Origin: Pelomonas saccharophila_A
GTDB lineage: Bacteria; Pseudomonadota; Gammaproteobacteria; Burkholderiales; Burkholderiaceae_C
Reading direction: 5' to 3'
Length of the DNA stretch: 64,000 bases
Assembly: GCF_031458095.1 (NCBI RefSeq)
Contig: NZ_JAVDXU010000005.1
Coordinates: forward strand, 369,628 to 433,627
Below the pieces are notes generated by a model. It ran no database searches. It saw only the letters and a list, made by a program, of their open reading frames with translations, and was not told where the DNA came from. Of this stretch, positions 61,740 to 64,000 are shown in pieces (position 1 is the stretch's first letter; each line of letters opens with the position of its first letter). Position numbers and translations under genes: made by a program.

Positions 61740-62204
61740 ATGAAGATCAAGAGCCAGCGGGACTTCTGGTCCGGGCTGATGTTTCTGGTGGTGGGTGTGG
61801 CATTTGCCTGGGGCGCGACGGAATATTCCTTCGGCACCTCGGCCCGGCCCGGCCCGGGCTATTTCCCTTTCGGTCTCGGCATCCTGCTGGCCCTGCTCGG
61901 CGGCCTCGTGCTGTTCAAGGCGTTGACACTGGAGTCGGAAGGCGGTGACCCCATCGGCGACATCGCCTGGCGGCCCCTGCTCATCATCATTGTCGCCATC
62001 GCCGTCTTCGGTCTCGCGCTGCCGCGCCTGGGCCTGGCTTGCACGCTGCCCATCCTCATCACGCTGTCGGCCCTTGCCGGCAGCGAGTTCCACTGGCGTG
62101 ACGTGCTGATCAGCAGCGTCGTCTTGACGGTCGGCAGCTGGGCCCTGTTCATCCTTGGCCTGAAGCTGACCATTCCGCTCTGGCCCATCTACATCACCGG
62201 CTGA
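61740..62204 (+). CDS. tctB: Tripartite tricarboxylate transporter small subunit TctB
   Basis: TctB is the small membrane subunit of TTT transporters, which import carboxylates with a periplasmic binding protein (TctC). The 154-aa protein has four membrane helices and the family segment FGTSARPGPGYFPFGLGILL. An SD GGAGG lies 9 nt before the ATG at 61740. tctA starts 8 bp downstream. The substrate is unknown. Confidence 0.92.
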   Translation: MKIKSQRDFWSGLMFLVVGVAFAWGATEYSFGTSARPGPGYFPFGLGILLALLGGLVLFKALTLESEGGDPIGDIAWRPLLIIIVAIAVFGLALPRLGLACTLPILITLSALAGSEFHWRDVLISSVVLTVGSWALFILGLKLTIPLWPIYITG

Positions 62205-62212
62205 GGGCGACC

Positions 62213-63724
62213 ATGGACCTGTTGAACAACCTCGGCCTCGGCTTCCAGACGGCGCTGACGCTGCAGAACCTGCTGTACGCCTTCTTTGGCACGGTGCTGG
62301 GAACGCTGATCGGCGTGCTGCCTGGGCTTGGCCCGGTCGCGACCATCGCGATGCTGCTGCCTTCCATCTACACGCTGGATGCCACGCCCGCCCTCATCAT
62401 GCTGGCCGGTATCTATTACGGCGCACAGTACGGTGGCTCGACGACGGCCATCCTGATCAATGTGCCCGGCGAATCCAGTTCCGTCGTGACGGCCATCGAT
62501 GGTTATCAGATGGCTCGACGCGGCCGCGCGGGTGCGGCGCTGGCGGCTGCCGGCCTGGGCAGCTTCTTCGCAGGCTGCGTGGGCACCATCATCATCGCGG
62601 CCTTCGCGCCGCCCCTGACCGAACTGGCCTTCAAGTTCGGTTCGGCCGAGTACTTCTCGTTGATGGTGCTCGGCCTGGTCGGCGCGGTCGTGTTGGCCTC
62701 GGGCTCGCTGATCAAGGCCATCGCCATGATCGTGCTTGGTCTGCTGCTCGGGCAGATCAACACCGACGTCATCACAGGCACGGCGCGCTTCTCCTTCGAT
62801 ATCCCTGAGCTGACCGACGGCATCGGCTTCGTCGTCATCGCCATGGGCGTGTTCGGCTTTGGCGAGATCATCGCCAACCTAGGCCAACCTGAAGAGCACC
62901 GCGAGGTCTTCACCAAGGAGGTCAAGGGGCTGTGGCCCACCCGGGAGGACTTCAAGGAGGCCTGGCCCGCGGTACTGCGTGGCACGGCCCTGGGCTCGGT
63001 GCTCGGCGTGTTGCCGGGCGGCGGTGCCCTGCTGGCGTCCTTCGCCTCCTATACGCTGGAGAAGAAGGTCGCCCGCAATCCGCGCATTCCTTTCGGCAAG
63101 GGCGCCATCCAGGGCGTGGCCGGACCGGAAAGCGCCAACAACGCCGGCGCCCAGACCTCGTTCATTCCCATGCTGACCCTGGGCATCCCGCCCAACGCCG
63201 TGATGGCGCTGATGGTGGGAGCGATGACGATCAAGGGCATCCAGCCCGGTCCGCAGGTCATGACGAGCAACCCGGAGCTGTTCTGGGGCCTGATCGCATC
63301 GATGTGGATCGGCAACCTGATGCTGATCGTTCTCAACCTGCCGCTGATCGGTATCTGGATCAAGCTGCTGACGGTGCCCTACCGTTTCCTCTTCCCGGCC
63401 ATCGTCGTGTTCTGCTGCATCGGCACCTACTCGCTGAACAACAACAGCTTTGACGTCTATCTGACGGCGGCCTTCGCGTTGGTCGGGTATGTCTTCTACA
63501 AGCTGAGTTGCGAACCGGCGCCGCTGCTGCTGGGCTTCATCCTCGGCCCCATGATGGAAGAGAACTTGCGGCGCGCCCTGTTGCTGGCGCGTGGCGACTG
63601 GAGCACCTTCCTGACCCGCCCGTTGTCGGCCGGCCTGTTGATCGCCGCGGCATTGATGATCGTCGTGGTGATGCTGCCGTCTATCAAAAACAAGCGTGAG
63701 GAAGCCTTCCAGGAAGAACTCTGA
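62213..63724 (+). CDS. tctA: Tripartite tricarboxylate transporter large subunit TctA
   Basis: TctA is the large transport subunit with about 11-12 membrane helices. The 503-aa protein has the family signature GVLPGLGPVATIAMLLP, then GIYYGAQYGGSTTAILINVP (the conserved tctA motif), and a repeated GVLPGGGALLASFASY and TLGIPPNAVMALMVGA later, consistent with internal duplication. No tctC gene follows within the remaining ~270 bp, and none precedes tctB, so the binding protein must be encoded elsewhere. A terminator follows directly. Confidence 0.96.
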   Translation: MDLLNNLGLGFQTALTLQNLLYAFFGTVLGTLIGVLPGLGPVATIAMLLPSIYTLDATPALIMLAGIYYGAQYGGSTTAILINVPGESSSVVTAIDGYQMARRGRAGAALAAAGLGSFFAGCVGTIIIAAFAPPLTELAFKFGSAEYFSLMVLGLVGAVVLASGSLIKAIAMIVLGLLLGQINTDVITGTARFSFDIPELTDGIGFVVIAMGVFGFGEIIANLGQPEEHREVFTKEVKGLWPTREDFKEAWPAVLRGTALGSVLGVLPGGGALLASFASYTLEKKVARNPRIPFGKGAIQGVAGPESANNAGAQTSFIPMLTLGIPPNAVMALMVGAMTIKGIQPGPQVMTSNPELFWGLIASMWIGNLMLIVLNLPLIGIWIKLLTVPYRFLFPAIVVFCCIGTYSLNNNSFDVYLTAAFALVGYVFYKLSCEPAPLLLGFILGPMMEENLRRALLLARGDWSTFLTRPLSAGLLIAAALMIVVVMLPSIKNKREEAFQEEL

Positions 63725-63740
63725 CGACGCTCATTCCTGG

Positions 63741-63789
63741 CTGCGGGGCTTGGTGACGCCGAGGCGTCGCCGGGCCCCGCAGTCTTTTT
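63741..63789 (+). terminator. Intrinsic terminator of tctBA
   Basis: A long stem with outer part CTGCGGGGC/GCCCCGCAG (63741-63749 with 63774-63782) and inner part GGTGACGC/GCGTCGCC is followed by TCTTTTT. It begins 17 nt after the tctA stop. Confidence 0.9.
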
Positions 63790-63893
63790 CCGAATCGTCG
63801 TGCAACCAAGGCGTGCCGCCGGTTCGCCAAGCCGGGCAGGCCGCGGCATGAGCCGCGTACTCCGCGCGCTCCAAAAGAAAACTCGGCCAGGGC

Positions 63894-63923
63894 TTCCACG
63901 TACGTAAAAACCTGTGCTACAGT
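63894..63923 (+). promoter_or_regulatory. Probable extended -10 promoter of the next gene
   Basis: TGCTACAGT (63915-63923) is an extended -10 element, and TTCCAC 18 bp upstream is a weak -35. The following ~75 bases to the window end show no start codon with a supported gene. They look like a leader of a plus-strand gene outside the window. Confidence 0.4.
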
Positions 63924-64000
63924 CGTGGGCTTCGCTGATCACAACGCAGCGCTTGTCGGGAACGGCAGTTAGCGGTGAGGTGATTGGAGAAGTCGGGTTC

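Overview
The window is a GC-rich, gene-dense chromosomal segment of a betaproteobacterium. The best fit is Burkholderiales near the Roseateles/Rubrivivax/Leptothrix group. The evidence is the gene order petA-petB-petC-sspA-sspB-tRNA-Thr-DciA-like-secA, followed later by argJ, the beta/gamma-type cytochrome b (PVWY in the Qo motif), DUF1631 and DUF2946 proteins, three PEP-CTERM proteins, and a UraD-AllC fusion. I saw no phage, integrase, insertion sequence, rRNA operon or CRISPR array. Most intergenic gaps are under 250 bp, and many neighbours overlap as ATGA (stop/start) or convergently.

Layout. 0-4.7 kb: a truncated DUF885 protein, pdxA, a DUF1631 protein and mscL. 4.8-15.1 kb: the housekeeping core, with the cytochrome bc1 complex, stringent starvation proteins SspA/SspB, tRNA-Thr(UGU), a DciA-like protein, secA and argJ. 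Two PEP-CTERM surface protein genes sit between secA and argJ, and one of them carries a Cys/Gln thioester-like signature. 15.2-24.6 kb: a periplasmic prolyl oligopeptidase, two GNAT acetyltransferases, a SPOR protein, an esterase, a histidine phosphatase, a methyltransferase and a response regulator fused to TPRs. 24.6-30.5 kb: an NhaP-type antiporter, a lectin-like PEP-CTERM protein divergent from a large MalT/LuxR-type regulator, and a hemerythrin-like protein. 30.7-34.7 kb: an operon of two lipoproteins (one made of delta-60 repeats) and a small exported protein.

34.7-39.1 kb: a metal-related (probably copper) minus-strand operon of DUF2946, a TonB-dependent receptor with a Cys/Asp-rich N-terminus and a YcnI-like protein, divergent from a TlpA-like thioredoxin. 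39.1-48.6 kb: a purine/urate catabolic region. PuuD oxidises urate, HIU hydrolase and UraD give allantoin, PuuE opens it to allantoate, AllC hydrolyses allantoate, and a glycerate 2-kinase can take up carbon from glyoxylate. XdhC would mature xanthine dehydrogenase. A chemoreceptor whose sensor domain is cytoplasmic and C-terminal, and an M20 protein lacking several expected metal ligands, are embedded in the region. The promoter gap between its two divergent halves is filled by a roughly 160-bp inverted repeat.

48.7-64 kb: an HDOD protein, a DUF3857/transglutaminase/TPR protein, lolC-lolD-purU-tatD, a MOSC protein, an MscS channel, a UDG-family glycosylase, an apparent in-frame deletion remnant of an amidohydrolase, a spermidine-synthase-like protein, a GspE/PilB-type ATPase, and tctB-tctA of a tripartite tricarboxylate transporter without tctC. 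The window ends in a terminator and a probable promoter for the next gene.

The items I would look at first are the M20 variant and the cytoplasmic-sensor chemoreceptor in the purine region, the long inverted repeat there, the thioester-like PEP-CTERM protein, the Cys/Asp-rich TonB receptor, and the collapsed amidohydrolase.
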